Source: Saussurea involucrata
Taxonomy: Eukaryota; Streptophyta; Magnoliopsida; Asterales; Asteraceae
Length of the DNA stretch: 64,000 nt
Assembly: GCA_033807775.1 (NCBI GenBank)
Contig: CM066314.1
Span: 92,544,929 to 92,608,928, forward strand
Reading direction: 5' to 3'
Numbering within the stretch: the first letter of the stretch is position 1; every line of letters begins with the position of its first letter. Of the stretch, positions 29,203 to 41,096 are shown one piece after another. Position numbers and translations under genes: made by a program. A model generated the notes under the pieces. The model ran no database searches, was not told the origin of the DNA, and saw nothing but the letters and a program-made list of their open reading frames with translations.

Positions 29203-29321
29203 CTTTCTAATCTCTTGTGAATTCTGAATATTCTTTGAATTCTGAACCTCTGCATCATCTAACTACATATCTGCTAACTCAAAATCTGCTAACTCAATAT
29301 CTGCTGACTTTTCAACATTTT

Positions 29322-30698
29322 CTAACTCATCAGTGCTTTGTTTATCAACCTCAGTACTTTGCTTTTGCCTTTTCTCCCCCTTTTGATGATCATGAGGATC
29401 ATTATCACCAAAAAAAAATTTAAGTGCTGAGTTGATTCTGATTCATGTTCAGCCACAGATACAGGCATAATGGCTAATGGCTTTGAAACACTAGCCAAAG
29501 TTGAACTGACAGCTTGTAACAATGAAGATTTCAAATCCTCCATATTCTTGAAAAGTTCCCTTTGAAATTCTGACATTTCATCCTTGATCTCCTTTTTGTG
29601 AGCATCCAAGGATTCTTTCATTTTATCCACTTTTGACTCAACATAATTTGCTTTCCCTTCCAACATAATCTTGAGCTCCTTCACCTCATTTTTCAAAGAG
29701 TCAACAGTATTCTCCAATTTTTCAACTTTCTCACCCAACATCTGATTTTGTTTCTGAATCTTTTCAAATTCAGAATTTTCTAACAGTGAACCTGGAACAA
29801 CAGATGGTCTAGTTTTCATGTGCTCAGGGAGCTCATGGCCTGTAGATGCCACAAAGACATCATGTACAACAGATGCACTGGGTAAGGAGGCTTTTAGGAT
29901 GTTCACCTCCCCAGGACTTCCATCCAATCCTTGACAACCAATATTAGGAGTGTCTATGGATGTTGTTACAGGAATACGAAATTCCTGTGATGTGCTAGTG
30001 TTGAAAGGATTTTCAGGCTCAAATTGAATTTTACTGTGCAATTCAGACTCTATGTGTTGAATAAAATCTTGGGATTTATCACCTCCCTCCAAATGAGTTT
30101 GGGATGGTTCCCCTGTTTGTTGTGAAACAGTAGCATGCTGAAATGCTTCTGAGTGGCTAGGGATGGGTTGTTCAAGTTCCACCACGGGCTCCATGGTGTT
30201 TTTTTCAATGTTGATCACCAAGGGTTGTTAACCAACAGTAGATGTGGTTGCCCGGTTTAATTTGGCTGGATCAGAATTATCTCTTTCTATTTCTAATTCT
30301 GTTAACATTCTCTTATCCTCACCTCTCTCTTTCTGTTTTTCACTTTCCATGCTAACCAATCTCTCTGAATTTTCCCTCTCAATTCTCTCAGAATGTTCTC
30401 CCACCTGAACATTCTCCCCCTCTTTATTTTGATTACACCCCTCACCTCTCATCTCAGGTTGTTCCTCATGGGTAGGGGCTTGAGGCTGATCAAGTCCCAT
30501 TGAGGTGCAATATGCTTTTAATATCTCACTTTCCCTTGGAATATATTGCCTAAGAGACCTTGGAAGATGTCTGTGATTTGGAAAATTTTCATGTTTAAGA
30601 GCAGAAATCATTTTACCCATGTAGAAGATTGGCACATGCTCCTCATTTGATCTTCTTGGAATATTTATGTCTTGATCCATTGCATACCAGATCACCAA
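29322..30698 (-). pseudogene. ORF3 middle part with coiled coil, family 2
   Basis: Open stretches 30698-30228 and 30221-29322 in the same frame as the N-terminal part at 31634, separated by TAA at 30228-30230. The second holds a clear heptad coiled coil of about 100 residues (LGEKVEKLENTVDSLKNEV and onward), the counterpart of the coils in family-1 and family-3 ORF3. A run of nine A/T at about 29409-29417 shifts the frame; before it the coil ends in a Ser/Val-rich segment, and after it the other frame carries on into 29202-28894. The homopolymer is the likely site of a slip. Confidence 0.6.
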
Positions 30699-30932
30699 CT
30701 ACCAATACCTCTGATAAGGTATATAAGTGAGTATCTTATCCTTTGTTCTTCCTTCTTTTGCCTTCTGATTCCTCTCAAAAGTATTCTTCATATCTTCCCA
30801 TAGAATAGAAGTATAATCATAATGCCTATTTTTCACTAACCCATGAAACATCTTTAAAATTTGCCTTGAACCTTGATCTAAAGAACTGTTCTTCCTAGAT
30901 AGACACTTGTTGATTATATTGAAGAAACATGC

Positions 30933-31634
30933 CTAGATTGGTGGCAATTTGTTTCTTCTGAATAAGCTTAGAGTCTTCAATTCTTCATTATACCCTAATC
31001 TTCTAACTTCAGCTATTAATTCCTCTGTTAATGGAGAATCTTTAAAATATGATCTCCCCTGTAAATCATCCTTTTCTGGTAGCCTCAGAATTGTTCTCAT
31101 AAACTGTATATTCAAAGTTAAAGTGAGTCCCCCTATTTCAGATACAAAATTGTTACCTTGTAACTCCAAATGCTTCCACCACTGTTGGATATACTGAACA
31201 GGAACCGATTTCTTCATTGTAAACCATTTCTTAAAAGCATGGTACTTCAGCAACTCTATTATTATCCTATGTTCTTTCTTGAACCTAGTTTCATCAAGTA
31301 TTAACACACAGTTGTTTTCAATCAACTCCAAATACTCACTCTCAGGAACAATCCTCTCACCAGAATTAGATCTTCCAGACATTACTGACCTAACCGCACT
31401 TTGTTCATGTTGGATGTTTTCATTTCCCCCATCTATATCTCCTTCAGATTCAACCATATGTTCATCCCCTGCTTCTACTTCAACATTTCCTAGCACAATG
31501 TTTTCTCCTATTGCCCCTTCTTCTACGGCTCTATTCTCAGGCCTCTGTACTTCATCATTCTCTGAATCTGACGAGGATTCCATCAATGATTTTGCAGAGT
31601 GTAATGAAACTGGTTGACTTCTAGTACCAGACAT
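30933..31634 (-). pseudogene. ORF3 N-terminal part, family 2
   Basis: 233 codons from ATG at 31634 (ATGTCTGG) to TAG at 30933. Residues 1-100 are acidic and Ser/Glu-rich. Then comes the start of the shared globular domain with IQQWW (149-153, the counterpart of QFW in the other families), a GY step and NKLPPI. Beyond the stop the same frame continues with CLSRKNSSLDQ (30873-30908), the counterpart of CLTGKIGSIDQ and CMTAKSGSSDQ. A further stop lies near 30700. ORF3 was thus one frame of about 1650 codons (31634-26675), now with at least seven lesions. Confidence 0.7.
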
Positions 31635-32528
31635 GATTTTGATATAGAATATCGAAAGAAAACAAGATCAAAGAACTTTGGATTTATGCGTATCTAACTC
31701 TTCGCTCTTGGAATTCAAATAAATTCGAAAGAGGGATTTTAAGGTCTATTTAAAATCCGTGAAGCTGAAAGGTTTCAAACGGTGAAAAGTTACTTTTTGT
31801 CAGAGTTTTAACGGATTCGAACACTGTGAAGTACCACAAAAGATATTAAATGAAACGTGGCATCATCAATTGAATAAGAAGCTGACACGTGTTATTTGAT
31901 AGAAATTAACACAAGTTAAAAGTTCTGAATAACACGCTCAGAAGTCTGAGAATGCATACTCAGAAGTTCTGAGTATACAGTTCAGAAGAAATTCCCTTAG
32001 AATCAAAATTCATTTAAAATCAACTTCTGATTAATATTAAACATTTAATCACCCAAAAGTAGTTTGAACAGATAGAAAATTATTTTACCATCAAAATTGT
32101 GTCCCTCTTTTGATGTTTTGAAATTTCTGAAAAATAAAATAAAATCTAACATCTGACATTGAGAAACTTTTTGAGGAATCAAAGGTAGTTTGAACAAGTG
32201 AAAAAGGTTTATCATTGAAAGCTTGTTCCCCTTAGAATGATTAGTGATAAGAAAAGAATATACAAACCTTATAAGCACCTCAGAATGATATCTGAAAGAT
32301 TTCAATGCTCCCCCTTGACTTTAGCATATACTCAAACATATGTTAAACATAAGGAATAAAAAAAATAGAACAGAAAGAACTTAACAACATATTGAAACAT
32401 TTGTAATTCTCAGAAATGTATTCTAAAAGGTACTCAGAAGTTCTGAACAAGAGAGTCAGAGTTCTGAGTACACTACTCAGAAAATCGTACTTAGAAAAAT
32501 ATTCATTTCTGAAAAATGACAAATATAC
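31635..32528 (-). other. Non-coding spacer between pol and ORF3, family 2
   Basis: 0.9 kb. Contains promoter-like signals at 31746-31891, several TCAGAAGTTCTGAG-type motifs (31920-31985, 32430-32480) and one internal PPT-like tract (GCTCCCCCTT, 32307-32316). No supported ORF. Confidence 0.7.
31746..31891 (-). promoter_or_regulatory. Candidate internal promoter for ORF3, family 2
   Basis: Minus strand TTTTAAATAG (TATA-like, plus 31746-31755) lies about 110 bases before the ORF3 ATG. GACACGTGTT as read on the plus strand (CACGTG 31886-31891) is about 130 bases further upstream. Confidence 0.35.
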
Positions 32529-35500
32529 TCAATTAGTTAGATTAAGCATTCCTATTTTACATATGAGAAAAGTGAACCTTTTGTGATCAAGAGGCTTTGT
32601 GAACAAGTCAGCCAATTGATACTTTGTATGCACAAAGTGCATTTCTATTGTTCCCTTTTCCACATAATCCTTAATAAAATGATACCTTACATCAATATGC
32701 TTGGTCTTTGAGTGCTGAACAGGATTCTGAGTAATTGCAATAGCACTTTCTGAATCTCAATATATGGGAATTTTGTTGAGTTGATATCCATAATCCATAA
32801 GTTGTGTTCTCATCCACAAGGTTTGAGAACAACAAGCAGCAGCAGCTACATACTCTGCTTCAGCAGTAGATGTGGATACACCGTTTTGCTTCTTTGAAGC
32901 CCAACTCACTATTTTGTCTCCCAAAAAGTGACAAGCACCAGAAGTACTCTTCCTGTCCAATCTACTTCCTGCATGATCAGCATCAGTAAAAGCAGTCAGT
33001 TTAAAATCAGTTTCTTTTGGATACCAAAGGCCCAAATCAGGTGAACCTTTAAGATATCTTAAGATCCTTTTAACAGCTAGCAAATGAGATTCTTTTGGAT
33101 TAGATTGAAATCTAGCACAGAAACATGTAGCAAACATGGTATCTGGCCTACTTGCAGTCAGATAAAGCAAAGAACCAATCATGCCTCTATAAACCTTGTT
33201 ATCTGCTGAAACTCCAGAGAGATCAGCTTCTAACTTGAGATTTGTTGCCATTGGTGTTCTCATAGCAGCACAATCAGATATCTTATACTTTTTCAAAATA
33301 TCTTTTACATATTTTCCTTGATTTATGAAAATTCCATTTGACAATTGTTTTACTTGAAGACCAATGAAAAAGTTCAATTCTCCCATCATGCTCATTTCAA
33401 ATTCTAATTCCATGACTTTTGAGAATTCATTACACAACTCTGCACTTGTAGAACCAAATATGATATCATCTACATATATCTGAATCAAAATCAAATCATC
33501 ACCTTTTTTCTTTAGAAATAGAGTAGTATCAATTTTACCTTTCTTGAAGCCAGATTTTAATAAATGTTGAGTTAGAGTGTCATACCAGGCTCTTGGGGCT
33601 TGTTTTAGACCATATAATGCTTTATCTAAAACATAAACATGATCTGGGAATTCAGGATCAACAAAACCTTCTAGTTGATAGACATAAACCTCTTCATTAA
33701 GTATACCATTTAGAAAAGCTGATTTGACATCCATTTGGTATACTTTGAAGTTCTTATGTGCAGCATAGGCCAAGAATAACCTGATTGCTTCTATTCTTGC
33801 CACAGGTACAAATGTCTCATCATAGTCTATTCCTTCTTGTTGAGAATATCCCTTACCAACCAATCTAGCCTTGTTTCTGACTACAACACCTGACTCATCT
33901 TTCTTATTTCTGAATACCCATTTTGTTCCAATAATAGATTTTCCTTCTGGTTTTGGAACAAGTCTCCAGACTTTGTTTCTTTCAAACTGTAGCAATTCAT
34001 CTTGCATTGCTAAAATTCAATCTGGATCCTCTAAGGCTTCATTTGCTTTCTTAGGTTCAATCACACTTAAAAATCCTGCAAACATTGCTTCATTTGCTGT
34101 TGCTGATCTAGTCTGCACTCCCACTGATGGATCTCCTATCACTTGATGAATAGGATGGTCTTTTGTCCATTTGTTTGAACTAGGAATTACATCAATGTCT
34201 AAAAAATTGTTGTTTGTATCATTCTCATCAATAATGGCTTGTAATTATGAACTATCCCTTTGTTTTGAGACTTGTTGAGGTGTAACATCTAAGTTTGGAT
34301 TCTGAGTAGTAGAGTCAGAATTCTGAATGACTTGTTCAGAGTTCTGAGTACCCTGACCAGAAGTCTGAGTACCTTGTCCAGAAGTCTGAGTACCTTGTCT
34401 AGAAGTCTGATTGACTTGTCCAGAATTCTGAGTACCATGCCCAGAATTCTGATTACTAGGCTCAGAAGTTTCATCACTTGTATTGATCAACGTTGGACAT
34501 TCCTCAGATGGACCAGTATCAGAAATTACAGTTGTTTGAACCACTTCTGAAGTTCCCTTTTTCATTTCTTAAATCATTTTAGGATTCTCAAAATTTGCAT
34601 AAGATTCAGAAGTTAGTTCCAGAAATGCATCCTTAAACAATAAATTGATTTCTGAACAGTTAGGATTAGAATCTGATTCAGAAGTCATTTTTGGCTTATC
34701 CTGTTTGAGTTCTGAACTGTTTTGTTCAGAAGTCTTCATTCTTGACTCATCAAATGTGACATTGATGCTTTCCATTATCCTCTTGGTTCTTCTGTTGTAG
34801 AGTCTGAATGCTTTGGAAGTTAGTGAGTAACCTACAAAGTATCCTTCATCTGCCTTTTTATCAAATTTACCAAGATTTTCTCTGTCTTTGAGAACATAGC
34901 ATCTGCAGCCAAAAACATGAAAAAATTTAAACAGTGGTTTTCTTTTGTTAATCCGTTCATAAGCAGTTTTATTTAATCTCTTATTGATCAAAGTTCTATT
35001 CTGTGTGAAACAAGCAGTAGCAATTGCTTCAGCCCATAAGAAGGTTGGAAGGTTTGAATAGGCCAACATAGTTCTTGCAGCTTCAACTAGAGTCCTGTTC
35101 TTTCTTTCAACAACACCATTTTGTTGAGAAGTTTTAACAGCAGAAACGTTAAGAGAAATTCCAAAACTTTGCAAAAAGTTCTGAAGAGTCTCATTTCTGA
35201 ACTCTGTTCCATTGTCACTCCTTATTTTCTGAACTGGAAGTTGTAAGAACACTTGAATTCTTTTGATGAAATTAATCAGTGTTTCAGCAGCCTCAGATTT
35301 TGCTCTTAAGAATTCAACCCATGTGTATCTTGAATACTCATCAACAATGACAAGTATATACTCCTTTCCTCCCATTGATTGAACTGAAATAGGACCACAC
35401 AAATCTGTATGTTGCATCTCTAATGGTGACATGCATGAAGAATCCATTTTCAACTTGTGAGAACTCTTCTTCATCTTGTACATTTCACATGTTGAACATA

Positions 35501-36014
35501 ATGATTCCTTCTCAAATTTGATCTTTGGAAGTCCTTTGACCAATTGGTTGCCATAAAGATTGTTCAGATCCTTGAAATTCAAATGAGAACATCTTCTGTG
35601 CCATAGCCAACATTCATTTGCAGTTGCATTTGAATGTAGACAAACTGGAGTTAATGCCACAATTTTAGAAAAATTGACCACAAACAAATCCATATGTCTT
35701 TTAGCCCAGAACACTTTTATATCCTTCTCAGTCAGAATTAAGCAACCTGTTATGCTGAACTTGATCTGGCAGAAACTATCTAAAAACTGACTTATGCTGA
35801 ACAAATTATGCTGTAAGCCTTCCACATAGAAAACTTTCTGAATGGTCAGATCTCCTTTTGTTAAATCCCCATAACCTCTAACTTGCCCTTTACTGTTTTT
35901 GCCAAAGTTTACTGCTCCTCCAGCCTTTTCTGTGAAATTTGTCAGAGAAGACTTATGACCTGTCATGTGTTTTGAAGCTCCAGAGTCTAAAAACCACACA
36001 TGACAGCCCTGCAA
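32529..36014 (-). pseudogene. pol: Pol polyprotein, family 2 copy A
   Basis: Full-length copia Pol region in one frame, in frame with gag after a single TAA. Protease DSGASKHMTG near the start; integrase HHCC and DD35E residues (HTDLCGP, SDNGTEF, VVERKNRT) present; reverse transcriptase with YVDD (QIYVDDIIF); RNase H with AFTDADHAG and TAEAEY. In-frame stops occur at 34569 and 34245 (in the linker), near 34012 (just before RT) and 32757 (in RNase H, at the Cys before the last catalytic Asp). The linker has eight 21-bp repeats. The real C-terminus is at TGA 32529-32531. Catalytic residues are retained, so decay is recent, but the protein cannot be full length. Confidence 0.9.
34316..34483 (-). 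repeat. 21-bp minisatellite in the family-2 pol linker, copy A
   Basis: Eight units of CAGAAGTCTGAGTACCTTGTC type, encoding a seven-residue QNSGQGT-like repeat between integrase and RT. Copies B (39398-39565) and D (58393-58560) have the same array. Confidence 0.8.
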
Positions 36015-36020
36015 AAACAG

Positions 36021-39000
36021 TTAGTTAGATTTAGGGACCCATTCTAGAATGGGTCCTTCTTTGTTAGCTTTAATCTCTGATTTTACATATGTTCCTTTGA
36101 CTTTCCATTCAAAATCTTCTTTTAAACACCACTTTCCCTGAACTTTTATGAAGTCAGAACATTTTCTGTTCACAAAGTTGTTTTTTTTCTTCTTGAAAAC
36201 TTTTGGTTGAGACTGAGAAATACTTTCAGTCTTCTTTTCATTTGATTTAAACATGTTTTCATTGTTCTTTCCTTTTGATTTAGATTGAGTATTGTTTTCA
36301 ATCTTCTTTCCTTTTATCTGAGTTTGAGGAACAGAAACAATCTTCTTTTCTGAATTCTGAGTTGCTTTGTTTATATAAGAAACAGATGTTATTATAATTT
36401 GATTTTTCTGATAGGATTGAAATGAATGACTACGACATTGAACACATTTGAGATTCTTTCTTGCAAGTGACAATAGATCTGAAACATAAGTCTTTTCGCT
36501 TTTATTGATAGTATTCAGATTACAATTGCATTTAATACAAGAACTACTGTCTTTAGGTTCAGAAGTAGTATTCAACCCAATCTCCTCAAAAACTCTTTTT
36601 CAAATCATCTTTCCTTTTGCTTTCCTCTTTTTCTGAAACATTCAACTTTTCAGAATTAGCATATGATTTGGATGATTCACCATTCTCAAATGTACTTGAT
36701 TCATCAAAGAATTTCTTATTTTCTTTTAAAGCATTAATCTTGAAAAGATCATACTCAACCTTTATCTTCTCAAGCTCTGTTATTTTCTGGACATAAGTGT
36801 TGTTTTCCTTTAAAACTTGGTCCAGTTTAAAATCTACATCACAGTAATCATTTTCAAGCTCATCAAAAGTTTTCCTCAAGTCCTCAAGTTCTTGATTAAC
36901 CGATTTAAACCTCTTTTCAAGTTTTAAGAAACTTTCTGAATTAGATTGAGAAATTTCAGTTGACTCAGAATTTTTACCAACAGTCTCAGAGTTCTGACCT
37001 TCAGACTCAGACTTCTGACTTATGGAGTCAGAATTCTGACTAGAAGACTCAGACTTCTGACTGACTGTTTCAGAAACTTTGCTTGCATCAAATATACTTT
37101 CAATGTCAGGATAAGAAAATTTTGGTTGTTTATTTTTGTAACTGACATTCAGAGAGTCATATTTGAATTTGACATCATTATATCTTGGTTTCTCTTCTGT
37201 TGGTTTTGAAATTTCTTTTTTAACCTTGTCTTCTGAAACTTCTGACTTCTCAATTTTTGGTTCAGAAATTGTTTCCTTTGCTTTCACAGGACTTGATTTT
37301 TGCAAACCATCTGAACTTGTTATAGAACTAGCAGGCCTCACAAAAACTTCAACAATTTCTGGGATTTGTGGTTTAGGAACCTGTAGTTTATCAAAATCAT
37401 AAAGATTTGTTGGTGCCCTTTTCAAAACTACATTTTCCTCCAAACCTAATCCCATTTTTGGATTATAAAATCTTGTGTCTTTAACATTGCTTGTGAGAAG
37501 ATTTAAGGTTTGTTGAGTTTGACCTCTTTTCAAATTAAGGTCTTCCAACTCTTTGATTTTTGTGTACAAATTCTTTCTTTCCTCAAATAACATATCAAAT
37601 TTAATTTGTAAATCACCCTTTCCATCTTTAACTTCTGAGAGTTCACTTTTCAATTCATAAATCTTTTTCAAAAGATCAGAATTCTCTTTTCTGACTTTTT
37701 GTTTCTCAACCTCAGATTCTTCAAATTGTTCTTTAATTATTTCCTTTTCTATTCTGAATTTATTAACCAGGATTCTTTCACCTTTTATCTGTTTTCTGAT
37801 TTTAACAAAATCAGCATTCATATTGCCAATCTGAGTCATTAAATCAATTTCAAGGGCAGAATGTACCTCAGTTGAAGATTCAGAACCTGCATCCTCATAG
37901 TCAGAATCATCTTCATTTTTCATCTTAGCCATATAGCTTTGCATCTGAGAAAAATGAATGCAGTCATCTTCATCAGAAGTATAGTATAACCAATTTTCTT
38001 GTTCTGCAAGCATTGCAATACCACTGTCTTTGGTTTTGACTAGCTGAGCCTTCTTTGTATAGTATTCATAGTCCTTGACTACTTTAACTCTACAGTCCCT
38101 TGCATAATGACCAGATTTTCCACACTTGAAAAAAAGATCTTTCTCTTTTCTTTCTTCCTTCTCCTCTTTCTTCTCATTCTTACTTTCTTCTCTATCTTCC
38201 TTCTTCTTGTATTTCTCTTCTGAACTCCCCTGTTCTCTTCTGTACTTACCCTGAAACTTATTCTTCCCATATCTCTTATTGAAAGTATTAGTCAATAAGG
38301 CCAGTTTCTCAGCAATCAACTTGATATCAGCATCTTCATCAGATTCTTTTTCCTCAGCAGACTCTTCCTCTATCCTTGGTATTTCAGACAAATACAAAGA
38401 TTTCTTGGATGTTTTGGATGATTTGGTGATTTTGGATTTTGAAAGCAAAGCTAATTGATCAGAAACACTCTTCTTTTCCTCAACCACTTGCTTAACAGAA
38501 TCCGCATGTTGATTCAGAATACAAACTAGATCATTTAGATCTTCCTCACACATATCCTTGTTCATATGGAGACTAATTGCAAAAGACGACCATTCTGAAT
38601 TAAGACAGTTCAGAAATTTGTAATTGATCTCTGACTTTGTCTTTTTCAATCCATTCCTTCTGAGATCATTCAATATTGTGCAAAATTTGCTGTAACTCTG
38701 AGTTAAACTTTCTGACTCCTTTGCTTTGAATATTTCATAAGCATTGATGCTTTGATTCATTTTTGCTTGAATTGATTTGAGTGTACCCAACATCTTCTTT
38801 TCCAGTTCATCCCACATTTCCTTTGCAGATGTTCCACTGTCAATTCTATTGAAAACCTCATTAGGAACTCCCAAAGTCATCAAAGTAATAGCTCTTTTGT
38901 CTATTGCATGTCTCTGTTTCTGAGCTTCTGTATATTGTGAAAAGTTATTCTTCACCCTGGTAGCAGGAATCTCCAGAGTAGTATCAGTTGCAGGTGTAGC

Positions 39001-39171
39001 AACAACATCTACATAGACTTCAATAGGACCTTCGCGAATAGAGATCATCAAGTTCTCATCAATATTATCTAGAAATAGAATCATACGAATCTTCCATTGC
39101 TGATATTCTTCCGAAATAAGAACATGTGGTTTTGTCTCAGACCCCATTGAGAGAAATTCTTTTAAAGACAT
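36021..39171 (-). pseudogene. gag: Gag, family 2 copy A
   Basis: ATG at 39171 (MSLKEF...). The open frame extends further upstream, but that part is leader. Residues 10-40 hold the WKIRM motif; a UBN2-like capsid region follows; then a Lys/Glu-rich stretch. The zinc knuckle reads FFKCGKSGHYARDC: its first Cys is replaced by Phe, whereas copies B and C keep CFKC. A long coiled-coil and Ser/Gln/Asn-rich region (SQKSES, SQNSD repeats) follows. An extra A in a run near 36590 shifts the frame; copy D lacks it and reads through. After the shift, 36575-36021 encodes a CxxCxC...CxxC cysteine cluster and ends WVPKSN-TAA. Pol follows in frame. Confidence 0.88.
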
Positions 39172-39251
39172 GATTGTAAGATGATTCAACAGAAAGACAA
39201 ATTCGAATTTCTTGATAAAAAAACAGAACAAATTCAAGAATTGCTAAGAAT

Positions 39252-41096
39252 TCAAGAATTACGAGTAGCAGCGGAATCAATTGACGAATTGTTGTTTGTA
39301 TCATTCTCATCAATAATGGCTTGTAATTCTGAACTATCCCTTTGTTCTGAGACTTGTTGAGATGTAACATCTAAGTTTGGATTCTGAGTAGTAGAGTCAG
39401 AATTCTGAATGACTTGTTCAGAGTTCTGAGTACCCTGACCAGAAGTCTGAGTACCTTGTCTAGAAGTCTGAGTACCTTGTCCAGAAGTCTGATTGACTTG
39501 TCCAGAATTCTGAGTACCATGCCCAGAATTCTGATTACTAGGCTCAGAAGTTTCATCACTTGTATTGATCAACGTTGGACATTCCTCAGATGGACCAGTA
39601 TCAGAAATTACAGTTGTTTGAACCGCTTCTGAAGTTCCCTTTTTCATTTCTTGAATCATTTTAGGATTCTCAAAATTTGCATAAGATTCAGAAGTTAGTT
39701 CCAGAAATGCATCCTTAAACAATAAATTGATTTCTGAACAGTCAGGATTAGAATCTGATTCAGAAGTCATTTTTGGCTTATCCTGTTTGAGTTCTGAACT
39801 GTTTTGTTCGGAAGTCTTCATTCTTGACTCATCAAATGTGACATTGATGCTTTCCATTATCCTCTTGGTTCTTCTGTTGTAGAGTCTGAATGCTTTGGAA
39901 GTTAGTGAGTAACCTACAAAGTATCCTTCATCTGCCTTTTTATCAAATTTACCAAGATTTTCTCTGTCTTTGAGAACATAGCATCTGCAGCCAAAAACAT
40001 GAAAAAATTTAAACAGTGGTTTTCTTTTGTTAATCCGTTCATAAGCAGTTTTATTTAATCTCTTATTGATCAAAGTTCTATTCTGTGTGAAACAAGCAGT
40101 AGCAATTGCTTCAGCCCATAAGAAGGTTGGAAGGTTTGAATAGGCCAACATAGTTCTTGCAGCTTCAACTAGAGTCCTGTTCTTTCTTTCAACAACACCA
40201 TTTTGTTGAGAAGTTTTAACAGCAGAAACGTTAAGAGAAATTCCAAAACTTTGCAAAAAGTTCTGAAGAGTCTCATTTCTGAACTCTGTTCCATTGTCAC
40301 TCCTTATTTTCTGAACTGGAAGTTGTAAGAACACTTGAATTCTTTTGATGAAATTAATCAGTGTTTCAGCAGCCTCAGATTTTGCTCTTAAGAATTCAAC
40401 CCATGTGTATCTTGAATACTCATCAACAATGACAAGTATATACTTCTTTCCTCCCATTGATTGAACTGAAATAGGACCACACAAATCTGTATGTAGCATC
40501 TCTAATGGTGACATGCATGAAGAATCCATTTTCAACTTGTGAGAACTCTTCTTCATCTTGAACATTTCACATGTTGAACATAATGATTCCTTCTCAAATT
40601 TGATCTTTGGAAGTCCTTTGACCAATTGGTTGCCAACAAGATTGTTCAGATCCTTGAAATTCAAATGAGAACATCTTATGTGCCATAGCCAACATTCATT
40701 TGCAGTTGCATTTGAATGTAGACAAACTGGAGTTAATGCCACAATTTTAGAAAAATTGACCACAAACAAATCCATATGTCTTTTAGCCCAGAACACTTTT
40801 ATATCCTTCTCAGTCAGAATTAAGCAACCTGTTATGCTGAACTTGATCTGGTAGAAACTATCTAAAAACTGACTTATGCTGAACAAATTATGCTGTAAGC
40901 CTTCCACATAGAAAACTTTCTGAATGGTCAGATCTCCTTTTGTTAAATCCCCATAACCTCTAACTTGTCCTTTACTGTTATTGCCAAAGTTTACTGCTCC
41001 TCCAGCCTTTTCTGTAAAATTTGTCAGAGAAGACTTATGACCTGTCATGTGTCTTGAAGCTCCAGAGTCTAAAAACCACACATAAGAGCCCTGCAA
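39252..41096 (-). pseudogene. pol: Pol fragment (protease and integrase), family 2 copy B
   Basis: 614 open codons: protease DSGASRHMTG near residue 10-20, HHCC domain, DD35E integrase core (HTDLCGP, SDNGTEF, VVERKNRT) and the repeat linker. The last ten codons (SIDSAATRNS) come from the leader of copy A, across the fusion junction. RT and RNase H are missing. It is the longest uninterrupted protease-integrase frame of family 2. One His-region change (HIRCSH where other copies have HRRCSH) leaves the zinc-binding His in place. Confidence 0.85.

Larger units (their letters stand above)
26104..39286 (-). mobile_element. Family-2 Sirevirus-like copia element A (no 5' LTR)
   Basis: Minus-strand element with 3' LTR, PPT, ORF3, spacer, pol, gag and about 115 bp of leader. 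Then, at 39286/39287, the leader is joined to the middle of another family-2 pol. The 5' LTR and PBS are missing. Gag, pol and ORF3 all carry stops or frameshifts, so it is older than family 1. Confidence 0.88.
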
